From Prevotella sp. (lineage in GTDB: Bacteria > Bacteroidota > Bacteroidia > Bacteroidales > Bacteroidaceae), in assembly GCA_024697645.1 (NCBI GenBank), contig JAILFH010000072.1, positions 1 through 64,000 on the forward strand: 64,000 nucleotides of DNA, read 5' to 3'. The translations under genes were made by a program, and so were the position numbers. The notes beneath the pieces are model-generated. The model did not search any database. It saw only the letters and a list, made by a program, of their open reading frames with translations, and was not told the DNA's origin. The stretch's first letter is position 1. The number at the start of each line of letters is the position of its first letter. Positions 26,408 through 34,440 of the stretch are shown piece by piece.

Positions 26408-27973
26408 ATGAAGAAATATTTTGTAATTGCCGCTATGGCATTCGCAACACTGCCTATGCTGGCGCAAGAAACTTATGAAAATGCCAAGATTGCAGCAGAA
26501 GATCTCAATGGTACTGCCCGCTACGTAGGTATGGGTGGAGCCATGGAAGCACTGGGTGCTGACATTTCAACAATTGGTACTAATCCTGCAGGTATTGGTC
26601 TTTTCCGCAAGTCTGCTGCTACAGTTTCATTCGGACTTGTCTCACAACAAGATGCCGTAGAATTCTCTGATGGTAACAAAACTAATATGAGTTTCGACCA
26701 GATTGGTTTCGTCTATGCAGCACGCAATGGACGTAATTCTTTCCTGAACTTCGGTTTCAACTATCATAAGAGCCGTAACTTCGATTATATTCTGTCGGCA
26801 TCCGATGCTTTACAGAACGCATCTCAAAACAAACTGACATATGCCAAACAGAAGAATGGTCTGCTGTATCCTGCAAACGATCAAGGTGTGCCCGACTTCA
26901 GTCAGTCGTATGTGAACTGTAATCAACTTGACGACATTTATGCTCGTAATCTGAATTACAGTACAGATGACAATACATGGTACTACGACGAAGCCACTGC
27001 ATACGCTTTGGATCGTGCACATAAGGGATATGTTGGTGAGTATGACTTCAACATCAGCGGCAACATCAACGATCGCGTCTATCTGGGCATGACCTTCGGA
27101 GTACATGATGTGAACTATCGTCATTATGGTGAATACACCGAGCAGTTGAATGGCCCTTGGGGTAACTATACTGCAGTTATTGCTGACGAGAGAAAGATTG
27201 ATGGTTCAGGTTTCGACATTAAACTCGGTGCAATCTTCCGCCCGATTGAGACATCTCCTTTCCGCATAGGTCTTTCGGTTGCAACTCCTACTTGGTATGA
27301 CCTTACCACATCAAACTGGACACAGGCCTATAGCGACGGAGAGGCAATCCTTAACTCGCCTGCATCAGAGTCTTACGACTACAAACTCTACACCCCCTGG
27401 AAGTTTGGTTTCAGTCTTGGTCATACTGTTGGCAACTATCTTGCTCTGGGTGCAAGTTATGAATTCGCAGACTACGCGCATTTGGACTCTCGCAACAAGA
27501 CTGGTGGTTACTACGACTATTGGTATGGTGAATATTATGATGAGAGCGAGAGCGATCGTACAATGAATGATCACACCAAGCAGACCTTGAAGGGCGTTTC
27601 TACCCTGAAACTCGGTGTTGAGTTCAAACCCGATCCTGCAATTGCCGTACGTTTTGGTTACAACTATGTGAGCCCGATGTACAAGGATTATGGTTTCAAG
27701 GATGGTACTCTTGAGTCAAATGGTTCGTACTATGCTTCTGCAACAGACTACACCAACTGGAAGGCAACCAATCGTATCACTTGCGGTCTTGGTTATGCAG
27801 TAGGCAACTTCAATCTTGATCTTGCTTATCAGTACAGTGCAACAAACGGTGAGTTCTCTCCCTTTATGAACTATTGGGACAATGTGACAGAAGCCGACGA
27901 CAATGTCTGCAATCCTGTTGACGTAAGCAACAAGCGCCATCAGTTGCTGTTTACATTGGGATACAAATTCTAG
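26408..27973 (+). CDS. Outer membrane protein, OmpP1/FadL-like
   Basis: A predicted outer-membrane beta-barrel of 521 residues. The signal peptide MKKYFVIAAMAFATLPMLAQ is followed by the DLNGTARYVGMGGAMEALGADISTIGTNPAGIGLFRKS motif region shared by Bacteroidetes FadL/OmpP1-like transport proteins. The remainder is alternating aromatic strands, ending in the barrel signature RHQLLFTLGYKF. FadL-type porins pass hydrophobic compounds; the substrate here is unknown. Two closer ATGs upstream (26354, 26393) are in frame; I chose the one that starts the signal peptide. It follows the WYDPWYY protein by 84 bases. Confidence 0.85.
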   Translation: MKKYFVIAAMAFATLPMLAQETYENAKIAAEDLNGTARYVGMGGAMEALGADISTIGTNPAGIGLFRKSAATVSFGLVSQQDAVEFSDGNKTNMSFDQIGFVYAARNGRNSFLNFGFNYHKSRNFDYILSASDALQNASQNKLTYAKQKNGLLYPANDQGVPDFSQSYVNCNQLDDIYARNLNYSTDDNTWYYDEATAYALDRAHKGYVGEYDFNISGNINDRVYLGMTFGVHDVNYRHYGEYTEQLNGPWGNYTAVIADERKIDGSGFDIKLGAIFRPIETSPFRIGLSVATPTWYDLTTSNWTQAYSDGEAILNSPASESYDYKLYTPWKFGFSLGHTVGNYLALGASYEFADYAHLDSRNKTGGYYDYWYGEYYDESESDRTMNDHTKQTLKGVSTLKLGVEFKPDPAIAVRFGYNYVSPMYKDYGFKDGTLESNGSYYASATDYTNWKATNRITCGLGYAVGNFNLDLAYQYSATNGEFSPFMNYWDNVTEADDNVCNPVDVSNKRHQLLFTLGYKF

Positions 27974-28014
27974 TGTTTAGAATAGATTTTATTAGTCAAA
28001 ATACCCTTTTAATT

Positions 28015-28046
28015 GGCCAATTCTTCATTAGAATTGGCCTTTTAAT
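28015..28046 (+). terminator. Terminator after the outer membrane protein gene
   Basis: GGCCAATTCT and AGAATTGGCC make a perfect 10-bp stem with a 5-base loop, followed by TTTTAATTT. Confidence 0.85.
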
Positions 28047-28075
28047 TTATATTAACTAAAAGTTTCTAAGGATTT

Positions 28076-28311
28076 TTTGGTACATTAAAATATTTTTGTA
28101 CCTTTGCAAAGGTTCCCAATTGGGAATCTCAATAAATAGTTTTTTTAGTGGTTAATTTAGTTTTAGTAAGTAACTTTGTAGTGGGACTTGTCGCGAGATA
28201 AGTCCCATTATTTTTCCCATAACTATGAATGATAAAAAAGACTAAAAAGTAGTCGCATATATGGTTAGTCGCTACTTTTTAACTACCTTTGCATAAAAAG
28301 AACAATCGGAC
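28076..28311 (+). promoter_or_regulatory. Three promoter-like elements interleaved with hairpins
   Basis: This gene-free spacer holds TTTG-N19-TACCTTTG (28076-28106) followed by the palindrome TTCCCAATTGGGAA (28113-28126) and seven T; then TAACTTTG (28171-28178) followed by the hairpin GGGACTT/AAGTCCC (28183-28206) and ATTATTTTT; then the hairpin AAAAAGTAG/CTACTTTTT (28244-28280) and TACCTTTG (28284-28291), 20 bases before the start codon at 28312. The last is the likely promoter of the GH10-like gene. The first two could make very short RNAs or act as attenuated upstream promoters. Confidence 0.5.
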
Positions 28312-29823
28312 ATGAAATTTAATGTTAAGAACTTGTTGTTGACCATCTTGACCACATTGATGGTTACGGCAACAGAGACTAATGCACAGACAACTCCAAA
28401 ACGCGAATTCCGAGGTGCATGGATTCAGTGTGTAAACGGACAGTTCCAAGGTATGGGAACTGCAAATATGCAACAGACATTGCGTTATCAGTTGGATGAA
28501 CTTCAGAAGGATGGAGTCAATGCTATCATCTTCCAGGTTCGTCCCGAATGCGATGCTCTCTATGAAAGCAAACTAGAACCTTGGAGCCGTTTCCTTACTG
28601 GCGTTCAGGGGCAAGTACCAAGTCCATATTGGGATCCACTCGCCTGGATGATTAAGGAATGTCATCAGCGTGGTATGGAACTTCATGCTTGGATTAATCC
28701 TTATCGTGCACGTACAAAAACAACCACAGCGCTTGCAAGAAACCATATCGCTATTACTCATCCAGAGAGAGTATTTGCCTATGATGGGCTCCAAGTGCTA
28801 AATCCTGCTCTTCCCGAGAATCGCAACTACATCTGTAAAGTGGTTGAAGACATTATTAGCCGATATGATGTAGATGGTCTTCATATCGATGACTATTTCT
28901 ATCCTTATCCCGTTGCAGGTCAGACGATTCCCGATGATGCTGAATATCAGAAATACAGCAACGGCATTCGCAATCGTGGTGATTGGCGTCGCTACAACGT
29001 GAATCTGTTCATCAAGCAGTTATCGGAAACGATCAAGAAAACTAAACCCTGGGTGAAGTTTGGAGTTTCGCCATTCGGCATCTATCGCAACAAACGCAAT
29101 GACCCGAAACTGGGTAGCGAGACCAATGGATTGCAGAACTACGACGACCTCTATGCAGACGTACTTCTTTGGGTCAACAATGGATGGATAGACTATTGTG
29201 TGCCTCAGATCTATTGGGAGATTGGACACAGTGCTGCTGATTACAAAACCCTCATTACATGGTGGAACCGATATGCTGGCAATCGTCCACTCTTCATCGG
29301 TGAAGACGTTGAACGAACCGTAAAGCATGCAGATCCACAGAACCCCAATAGCCACCAGTTGCCTGCAAAGATGCGTCTACACAATCAGATGAGAAATGTT
29401 GATGGAACAGTTCTCTGGTATGCAAAGGCTGCTGTTGACAATGTAGGTAATTACGGTCATGCGTTGCGCAACGTTTATTGGAAGAATCCCGCTTTGCAAC
29501 CTCTGATGCCTTTCATCGACAGCAAGGCTCCTAAGAAGGCAAGATCAGTGAAAGTAGACTGGCAGCCCAATGGCCCCGTGCTTACTTGGAAACAGCCTAA
29601 GGGAAAGAAGTGGGGCGATGTAGTTAATAGATATGTGGTTTATCGTTTCGGTCCTAAGGAAAAGGTTAATCTTTCCGATGCTTCAAAGATTGTGACCATT
29701 ACTTACGACACTCAGTACAAACTACCTTATAGAGGTGGTGATGTCAAGTACACCTACGTGGTAACAGCGCTTGACCGTATGAGCAACGAGAGCAAGGCAA
29801 AGAAGAAAAAAGTAAAACTGTAA
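28312..29823 (+). CDS. Glycosyl hydrolase family 10-like secreted protein (GHL10/DUF187, YngK-like)
   Basis: A 503-residue secreted protein with an N-terminal signal segment (LLLTILTTLMVTATETNA). The GHL10 domain follows: REFRGAWIQCVNGQF, DELQKDGVNAIIFQVRPECDALY, HQRGMELHAWINPYR, RYDVDGLHIDDYFYPYP (putative catalytic Asp region, about residue 190) and PWVKFGVSPFGIYR. The C-terminal 90 residues look like a fibronectin type III domain. YngK-type enzymes are thought to act on cell-wall or exopolysaccharide glycans; the substrate is unproven. It is bounded by a promoter and a terminator and appears monocistronic. Confidence 0.88.
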   Translation: MKFNVKNLLLTILTTLMVTATETNAQTTPKREFRGAWIQCVNGQFQGMGTANMQQTLRYQLDELQKDGVNAIIFQVRPECDALYESKLEPWSRFLTGVQGQVPSPYWDPLAWMIKECHQRGMELHAWINPYRARTKTTTALARNHIAITHPERVFAYDGLQVLNPALPENRNYICKVVEDIISRYDVDGLHIDDYFYPYPVAGQTIPDDAEYQKYSNGIRNRGDWRRYNVNLFIKQLSETIKKTKPWVKFGVSPFGIYRNKRNDPKLGSETNGLQNYDDLYADVLLWVNNGWIDYCVPQIYWEIGHSAADYKTLITWWNRYAGNRPLFIGEDVERTVKHADPQNPNSHQLPAKMRLHNQMRNVDGTVLWYAKAAVDNVGNYGHALRNVYWKNPALQPLMPFIDSKAPKKARSVKVDWQPNGPVLTWKQPKGKKWGDVVNRYVVYRFGPKEKVNLSDASKIVTITYDTQYKLPYRGGDVKYTYVVTALDRMSNESKAKKKKVKL

Positions 29824-29847
29824 GGTTCTAAAACTGTATCAAAGAAC

Positions 29848-29890
29848 AAGCGCTTCATCGACAAATCTGTCAGAGAAGCGCTTATTTTAT
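29848..29890 (+). terminator. Terminator after the GH10-like gene
   Basis: AAGCGCTTC and GAAGCGCTT form a 9-bp stem, followed by ATTTTATTCTTATTT. Confidence 0.75.
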
Positions 29891-29949
29891 TCTTATTTCC
29901 GGATTTCATCATGAAACGAGAATTCCATTAGAATTCCGAACCAAGAATT

Positions 29950-30399
29950 CTATTTGCATTCGGGAACGGGTATCTTGTCAATACGACGCTGATGGCGTCC
30001 GCCTTCGAACTCAGTAGCAAAATATTCGTCCATAATCTTACGGGCCATTTCCTCGTCGATGAAGCGGCCAGGCATTACGAGCACGTTAGCATTATTGTGC
30101 TGACGAATGAGATGGGCAATCTCAGGAATCCAGCAGAGTCCGGCACGGATAGACTGATGCTTGTTCAAAGTCATGTTGATGCCTTCACCAGAACCGCAGA
30201 TAGCAATACCTGGGAACACCTCGCCTTCCTCAATGCCACGAGCCAAAGCATGTCCGAAATCACTGTAGTCACAAGAATCCTCAGTGTAAGTTCCGTAGTC
30301 CTTATACTCGTATCCCTTTTCCTCCAGATATTTCTTAACAAACTGCTTCAGTTCAAAACCAGCATGATCAGATGCAATTCCGATAATCTTAATCTCCAT
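29950..30399 (-). CDS. rpiB: Ribose 5-phosphate isomerase B
   Basis: A 149-residue RpiB/LacA-type isomerase interconverting ribose 5-phosphate and ribulose 5-phosphate. IGIASDHAGFELK is the N-terminal signature. GIAICGSGEGINMTLNKHQSIRAGLC carries the usual active-site Cys and anion-hole glycines, and QHNNANVLVMPGRF is conserved. Start at MEIKIIG; an ATG two codons upstream (30405) is also possible. It lies 75 bases after tkt on the same strand, giving a two-gene non-oxidative pentose phosphate unit that also completes the arabinose route further along. Confidence 0.94.
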   Translation of the reverse strand: MEIKIIGIASDHAGFELKQFVKKYLEEKGYEYKDYGTYTEDSCDYSDFGHALARGIEEGEVFPGIAICGSGEGINMTLNKHQSIRAGLCWIPEIAHLIRQHNNANVLVMPGRFIDEEMARKIMDEYFATEFEGGRHQRRIDKIPVPECK

Positions 30400-30430
30400 A
30401 ATCATTCAATTTTAAAAGAATAAGAAAAAT

Positions 30431-30470
30431 GAAAGGAAGGGAATGACTTCATCAGAGTTCCCTTCCTTTT
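30431..30470 (-). terminator. Intercistronic hairpin between tkt and rpiB
   Basis: GAAAGGAAGGGAA and TTCCCTTCCTTTT form a stem of about 12 bp with a 14-base loop. On the minus strand it is followed by a T-rich run, so it may attenuate read-through from tkt into rpiB or protect the tkt message. Confidence 0.55.
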
Positions 30471-30480
30471 CATACTATTT

Positions 30481-32493
30481 TTAAGCAAGGAGTTTCTTCA
30501 CCTGCTCATAAACGTTCTGGCCATTGTAGCCTAGTTTCTCGTCTAGCACCTTGTAGGGAGCGGAGAATCCGAAACTCTCAAGACCCCAGACGCAACCGTC
30601 AGCACCAACAAGACCTTCAAGAGTTACAGGCAGACCAGCGGTCATACCAAACTTCTTCTTACCAGCAGGAAGAACACACTCCTGATACTCCTTCGGCTGT
30701 GAACGGAACAGGCCCTCAGAAGGAACGCTCACGAGACGAACCTTTACGCCGTCCTCACGAAGCAACTTGGCACCAGCCTCCAACGTCGAAACTTCAGAAC
30801 CAGAAGCAAGCAGAATTACATCATAATCCTCATCAGAACCAGCAACTACATAAGCACCCTTTGTTGCCTGAGTGTAGTCGTTGCCTTCGGGCAGCATCTC
30901 AATGTTCTGGCGCGAGAAGATGAGAGCAGTAGGAGTCTCAACATTCTCCATTGCCATACGCCAGCAGACAGTTGTCTCCTCAGCGTCAGCAGGACGAACT
31001 ACGAGCATAGAGTTCTTTCCATGATGATTCTTCAGTTTCTCCATCAGACGAATCTGTGCCTCTTGCTCAACGGGCTCGTGGGTAGGTCCATCCTCACCAA
31101 CGCGGAATGCATCGTGAGTCCAGATGAACTTCACGGGCAGTTCCATCAGGGCAGCCATACGAACAGCAGGTTTCATGTAGTCAGAGAATACGAAGAATGT
31201 ACCGCAAGCGGGGATAACGCCACCATGCAGAGCCATACCGATGCAGCAGCAAGCCATAGTCAACTCAGCAACACCTGCCTGGAAGAATGCACCTGAGAAA
31301 TCGCCCTTCACGATATCGTGAGTCTTTTTCAGGAAGCCATCTGTCTTATCAGAATTAGAAAGGTCGGCAGAAGCGCAAATCATATTGGGAACCTGCTCAG
31401 CAAGAACGCCAAGAACAGTAGCCGAAGCGCCACGTGTTGCAGCGCCAGCCTTCTGCTGAACTGCTGTCCAGTCAATCTTCGGAGCCTTACCACTGAACCA
31501 CTCCTCGAGGAGGGCAGCCTTGTCAGGATTCTGCTTTGCCCACTCAGCCTTAGCAGCATAACGCTCAGCACAAATCTTCTTCAGTTCTTCAGCACGCTTT
31601 GCGTACATCTCCTTCACATCGGGGAAGATCTGGAACGGATTCTCAGGATCTGCACCGAGGTTCTTCATCGTCTGAACGAAGTTGTCGCCACCAAGAGGAG
31701 CACCGTGAGTAGCGCAGTTCGATTCATAACTCGAACCGTCTGCCTTACGAGCACCCTTACCCATAACACAGTGACCGATGATGATGCTCGGACGCTCCTT
31801 TTCTGCCTGAGCCTTCTTAATAGCCTCACGAATCTGATCAACATCGTTTCCGTCGATATTCTGAACAAACCAACCCCATGCCTCATACTTGCGGGCTGTG
31901 TCCTCACTGGTCACAACCTCTGTGCGGGTTGAGAGTTGAATGTCGTTAGCATCGTAAAACATAATGAGGTTATCGAGTCCCAGATTACCAGCGATACGGC
32001 CAGCGCCCTGAGAGATTTCCTCCTGAACACCACCATCAGAAATATAGGCATAGATGGTCTGATTCATCACGTTGCCCAGACGAGCCTTCAAGAACTTGGC
32101 AGCAATAGCAGCACCAACAGCGAAGGTATGACCCTGACCGAGAGGGCCACTGGTATTCTCAATGCCGCGTGCAAGTTCACGCTCGGGGTGACCAGGAGTT
32201 ACCGAACCCCACTGACGCAGATTCTGCAGGTCTTCCAACTGGTACTTGCCAATGAGGCACAACTGCGAATAGAGCATCGGAGCCATATGGCCAGGATCGA
32301 GGAAGAAACGGTCGCGACCTTCCCACTCAGGATTCTCAGGATCGTATACAAGGAACTCAGAATAGAGCGTGTTGATAAAATCGGCACCACCCATTGCTCC
32401 GCCAGGGTGTCCACTCTTGGCCTTTTCGACCATTGCAGCAGCCAGAATACGGATATTATCGGCTGCGCGGTTCATTACTTTGTTGTCGTTCAT
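30481..32493 (-). CDS. tkt: Transketolase
   Basis: A 670-residue complete transketolase, moving two-carbon units between pentose and other sugar phosphates with thiamine diphosphate. Visible motifs: KSGHPGGAMGGADF at the N-terminus, GPLGQGHTFAVGAAIA, the ThDP motif starting SDGGVQEEISQGAGRIAG and ending in NLIMFYDANDIQ, the E1-like active segment GVAELTMACCCIGMALHGG, and FIWTHDAFRVGEDGPTHEPVEQ. A promoter lies 44 bases upstream. Together with rpiB it processes the ribulose 5-phosphate/xylulose 5-phosphate made by the arabinose genes at 34-42 kb. Confidence 0.96.
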   Translation of the reverse strand: MNDNKVMNRAADNIRILAAAMVEKAKSGHPGGAMGGADFINTLYSEFLVYDPENPEWEGRDRFFLDPGHMAPMLYSQLCLIGKYQLEDLQNLRQWGSVTPGHPERELARGIENTSGPLGQGHTFAVGAAIAAKFLKARLGNVMNQTIYAYISDGGVQEEISQGAGRIAGNLGLDNLIMFYDANDIQLSTRTEVVTSEDTARKYEAWGWFVQNIDGNDVDQIREAIKKAQAEKERPSIIIGHCVMGKGARKADGSSYESNCATHGAPLGGDNFVQTMKNLGADPENPFQIFPDVKEMYAKRAEELKKICAERYAAKAEWAKQNPDKAALLEEWFSGKAPKIDWTAVQQKAGAATRGASATVLGVLAEQVPNMICASADLSNSDKTDGFLKKTHDIVKGDFSGAFFQAGVAELTMACCCIGMALHGGVIPACGTFFVFSDYMKPAVRMAALMELPVKFIWTHDAFRVGEDGPTHEPVEQEAQIRLMEKLKNHHGKNSMLVVRPADAEETTVCWRMAMENVETPTALIFSRQNIEMLPEGNDYTQATKGAYVVAGSDEDYDVILLASGSEVSTLEAGAKLLREDGVKVRLVSVPSEGLFRSQPKEYQECVLPAGKKKFGMTAGLPVTLEGLVGADGCVWGLESFGFSAPYKVLDEKLGYNGQNVYEQVKKLLA

Positions 32494-32536
32494 TGTTTTG
32501 TTATTATTGTTTGATATTAAAATTTAATGTTGATTG

Positions 32537-32544
32537 CAAAGGTA
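32537..32544 (-). promoter_or_regulatory. -7 element of tkt
   Basis: TACCTTTG on the minus strand, 43 bases upstream of the tkt ATG. The divergent queC promoter lies 66 bases away. Confidence 0.6.
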
Positions 32545-32609
32545 CAAAAAATTATGTTCTAAATGTAGTTAAAGAAGTTAAAGAATATAAAGGAAGGGTG
32601 ATTTTTTTG

Positions 32610-32617
32610 TAACTTTG
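32610..32617 (+). promoter_or_regulatory. -7 element of queC
   Basis: TAACTTTG, 16 bases before the ATG at 32634 and 28 before the ATG at 32646. Confidence 0.6.
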
Positions 32618-32645
32618 CAAACGCAATTAGAAAATGACAAGAAAA

Positions 32646-33299
32646 ATGAAAGATACTATACTGATTTTGAGCGGAGGAATGGATTCAACAACGATGCTTT
32701 ACGACTATCAGGATCGAATTGCATTGGCTATTTCCTTCGACTATGGATCAAACCATAATGCAAAGGAAATCAAATTTGCCGAACTACATTGTGACCGTCT
32801 GAATATCACTCATCTTGTAATTCCTCTGGAATTTATGCAGCGCTATTTCAGGAGTTCACTTCTCGATGGTGCAGATGCTATTCCTGAGGGCCATTATGAA
32901 GATGAGAACATGCGCTCTACTGTGGTTCCATTCCGCAACGGAATCATGCTTTCTGTTGCAGTAGGTATCGCTGAGACGAATGATTTGCAATATGTAATGA
33001 TGGCAAATCATGGGGGAGACCACACGATTTATCCCGACTGCCGTCCAGAATTTGTTAATGCATTTGACAAGGCTGCACAGTTTGGAACTTTCAACGGTGT
33101 GCGTTTGTTATCGCCTTATGTGAATATGACAAAGGGCGATATAGCCCGTAGAGGTAAGCAACTCGGCATCAATTATGCTGAAACTTGGTCATGTTACAAG
33201 GGTGGGGAAGTGCATTGCGGTCGTTGTGGCACTTGTGTTGAGCGAAAAGAGGCTCTTGCTGAAGCGGGTATTGAAGACCCAACCGTTTACGAAGATTAG
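32646..33299 (+). CDS. queC: 7-cyano-7-deazaguanine synthase
   Basis: A 217-residue QueC that converts 7-carboxy-7-deazaguanine to preQ0 with ATP and ammonia, in queuosine biosynthesis. The PP-loop is ILSGGMDSTTMLYDY near the N-terminus. The zinc cluster is C-x7-CGRCGTC within SCYKGGEVHCGRCGTCVERKEA at the C-terminus. Homologues begin at MKDTILILSGG, so I chose 32646; an ATG at 32634 is in frame and four codons longer. No other queuosine synthesis gene is adjacent; tgt, which inserts the base, is at 49 kb. Confidence 0.94.
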   Translation: MKDTILILSGGMDSTTMLYDYQDRIALAISFDYGSNHNAKEIKFAELHCDRLNITHLVIPLEFMQRYFRSSLLDGADAIPEGHYEDENMRSTVVPFRNGIMLSVAVGIAETNDLQYVMMANHGGDHTIYPDCRPEFVNAFDKAAQFGTFNGVRLLSPYVNMTKGDIARRGKQLGINYAETWSCYKGGEVHCGRCGTCVERKEALAEAGIEDPTVYED

Positions 33300-33390
33300 G
33301 TCCATCAGACTACATTATTATATTAAAGGGAAAAGAACAGATTTATTTCGTTAATACAGAACTATCATATAGATTCTGTAAAGCAAAGGT

Positions 33391-33550
33391 CTTTATTATA
33401 TAGAGCATACTTTTAGACTATACAGAGCATATCTTTAGACTATACAGAGCATACCTTTAGACTATACAGAGCATATCTTTATATAGGTATAAAGCATACC
33501 TTTCTAAGGTACAAAGGATAGCTTTATAGGGTCAAAAGGACTGCTCTTTA
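33391..33550. repeat. 22-bp-periodic tandem repeat array, locus 2 (eight units, inverted relative to locus 1)
   Basis: CTTT-like cores begin at 33391, 33411, 33433, 33455, 33477, 33500, 33522 and 33544 (spacings 20, 22, 22, 22, 23, 22, 22). The most regular units read GAGCATACCTTTAGACTATACA, the reverse complement of the TAAAGGTATGCTC units of locus 1. The array fills the gap between queC and the AlaX-like gene. It has no unique spacers and is not coding. Confidence 0.8.
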
Positions 33551-33647
33551 TCGAGATAAAAAAAATATCGAACTTATGAATCCTTGAAAAGACATATCGG
33601 ACAAATCCTGCATTTTCGACAACCAAACAAAAAATAATTACTTATAA

Positions 33648-33681
33648 TTTGTGCAACTTTAATTGAATTTTTGTATCTTTG
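33648..33681 (+). promoter_or_regulatory. Promoter of the AlaX-like gene
   Basis: TTTG (33648-33651), 22 bases, TATCTTTG (33674-33681), 47 bases before the start codon. It lies downstream of the 22-bp array. Confidence 0.6.
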
Positions 33682-33728
33682 TGCCCCGTAAGACAAAACC
33701 TAAGAAACTTAAAACGTAAACATATTTC

Positions 33729-34229
33729 ATGGAGGATTATATTCTAAACGATCACAACAAAGATGAGTTCCCGCCAGCACATACTGCTGAGCACCTTCTA
33801 AATCAGGTGATGCAGCGAATGTTTGGTTGCGAACGTTCAAACAATGCGCATATAGAACGAAAGAAAAGTAAGATTTCCTGGATTCTTGATCGCAAGCCCG
33901 ACCGCAAAGAGGAACAGGCTATCGAGCGACAAATGAACGAACTGATAGAGGAAGACTTACCTGTAACATTTGAGTTCCACACTCGTGCTGAACTGGAAGG
34001 CATTGTGTTCAGTGCTGCTGAGGATTCGCCCGACGCACGGATTTCACTTGACAAACTGCCAGACAATGCTTCCGAAACTATTCGTCTGGTTCGAATAGGT
34101 GACTTTGATGTTTGTCCTTGCATCGGCAAACACGTTCGCTCAACCTCACAAATTGGTCGTTTTGAAATGCTTGGAACTAATTGGGACAATGACAAACATT
34201 CCTTCCGCATCCGATATAAAATCGTATAG
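33729..34229 (+). CDS. AlaX-like alanyl-tRNA editing domain protein
   Basis: A 166-residue stand-alone protein with the zinc pattern of the AlaRS editing (tRNA_SAD) domain: HTAEHLLNQVMQRMF (HxxxH, about residue 19) and CIGKHVRSTSQIGRFEML (CxxxH, about residue 137). AlaX proteins deacylate Ser- or Gly-tRNA(Ala) in trans. The insert of acidic and basic residues between the two motifs (about 40-70) is long, and the editing-domain identity is inferred from the four zinc ligands and the TSQIG segment. It is followed by a bidirectional terminator. Confidence 0.75.
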   Translation: MEDYILNDHNKDEFPPAHTAEHLLNQVMQRMFGCERSNNAHIERKKSKISWILDRKPDRKEEQAIERQMNELIEEDLPVTFEFHTRAELEGIVFSAAEDSPDARISLDKLPDNASETIRLVRIGDFDVCPCIGKHVRSTSQIGRFEMLGTNWDNDKHSFRIRYKIV

Positions 34230-34388
34230 AAATCTTTTGGAAATCGTTTAGCAATTTCCATTCTGTTGTTTTATGGGAATTATTTGATGGACAACGAGAA
34301 CTACTGAAAGTTTACAAAATTGAAAAGACAAAAGACAAAAGACAAAGATAATAATTGACAACGACAAACATAGATATATAAGAATAAA

Positions 34389-34427
34389 AAGAGCGCCTAG
34401 TAAAAAACTAAGCGCTCTTGATTTTTA
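34389..34427. terminator. Bidirectional terminator between the AlaX-like gene and araB
   Basis: AAGAGCGCCTAG and CTAAGCGCTCTT form a 12-bp stem (one G-T/A-C mismatch) with a 7-base loop; T-runs lie on both sides. It separates convergent genes. Confidence 0.85.
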
Positions 34428-34440
34428 TAAGATTTTTGCC

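Noticed and set aside
33391..33550. Possible CRISPR array
   Set aside because: Periodicity is 22 bp with no repeat-spacer structure, units diverge gradually, and no cas genes are nearby.
33729..34229. QueF, suggested by position after queC
   Set aside because: The protein has HxxxH and CxxxH motifs of the AlaRS editing domain and lacks QueF signatures.
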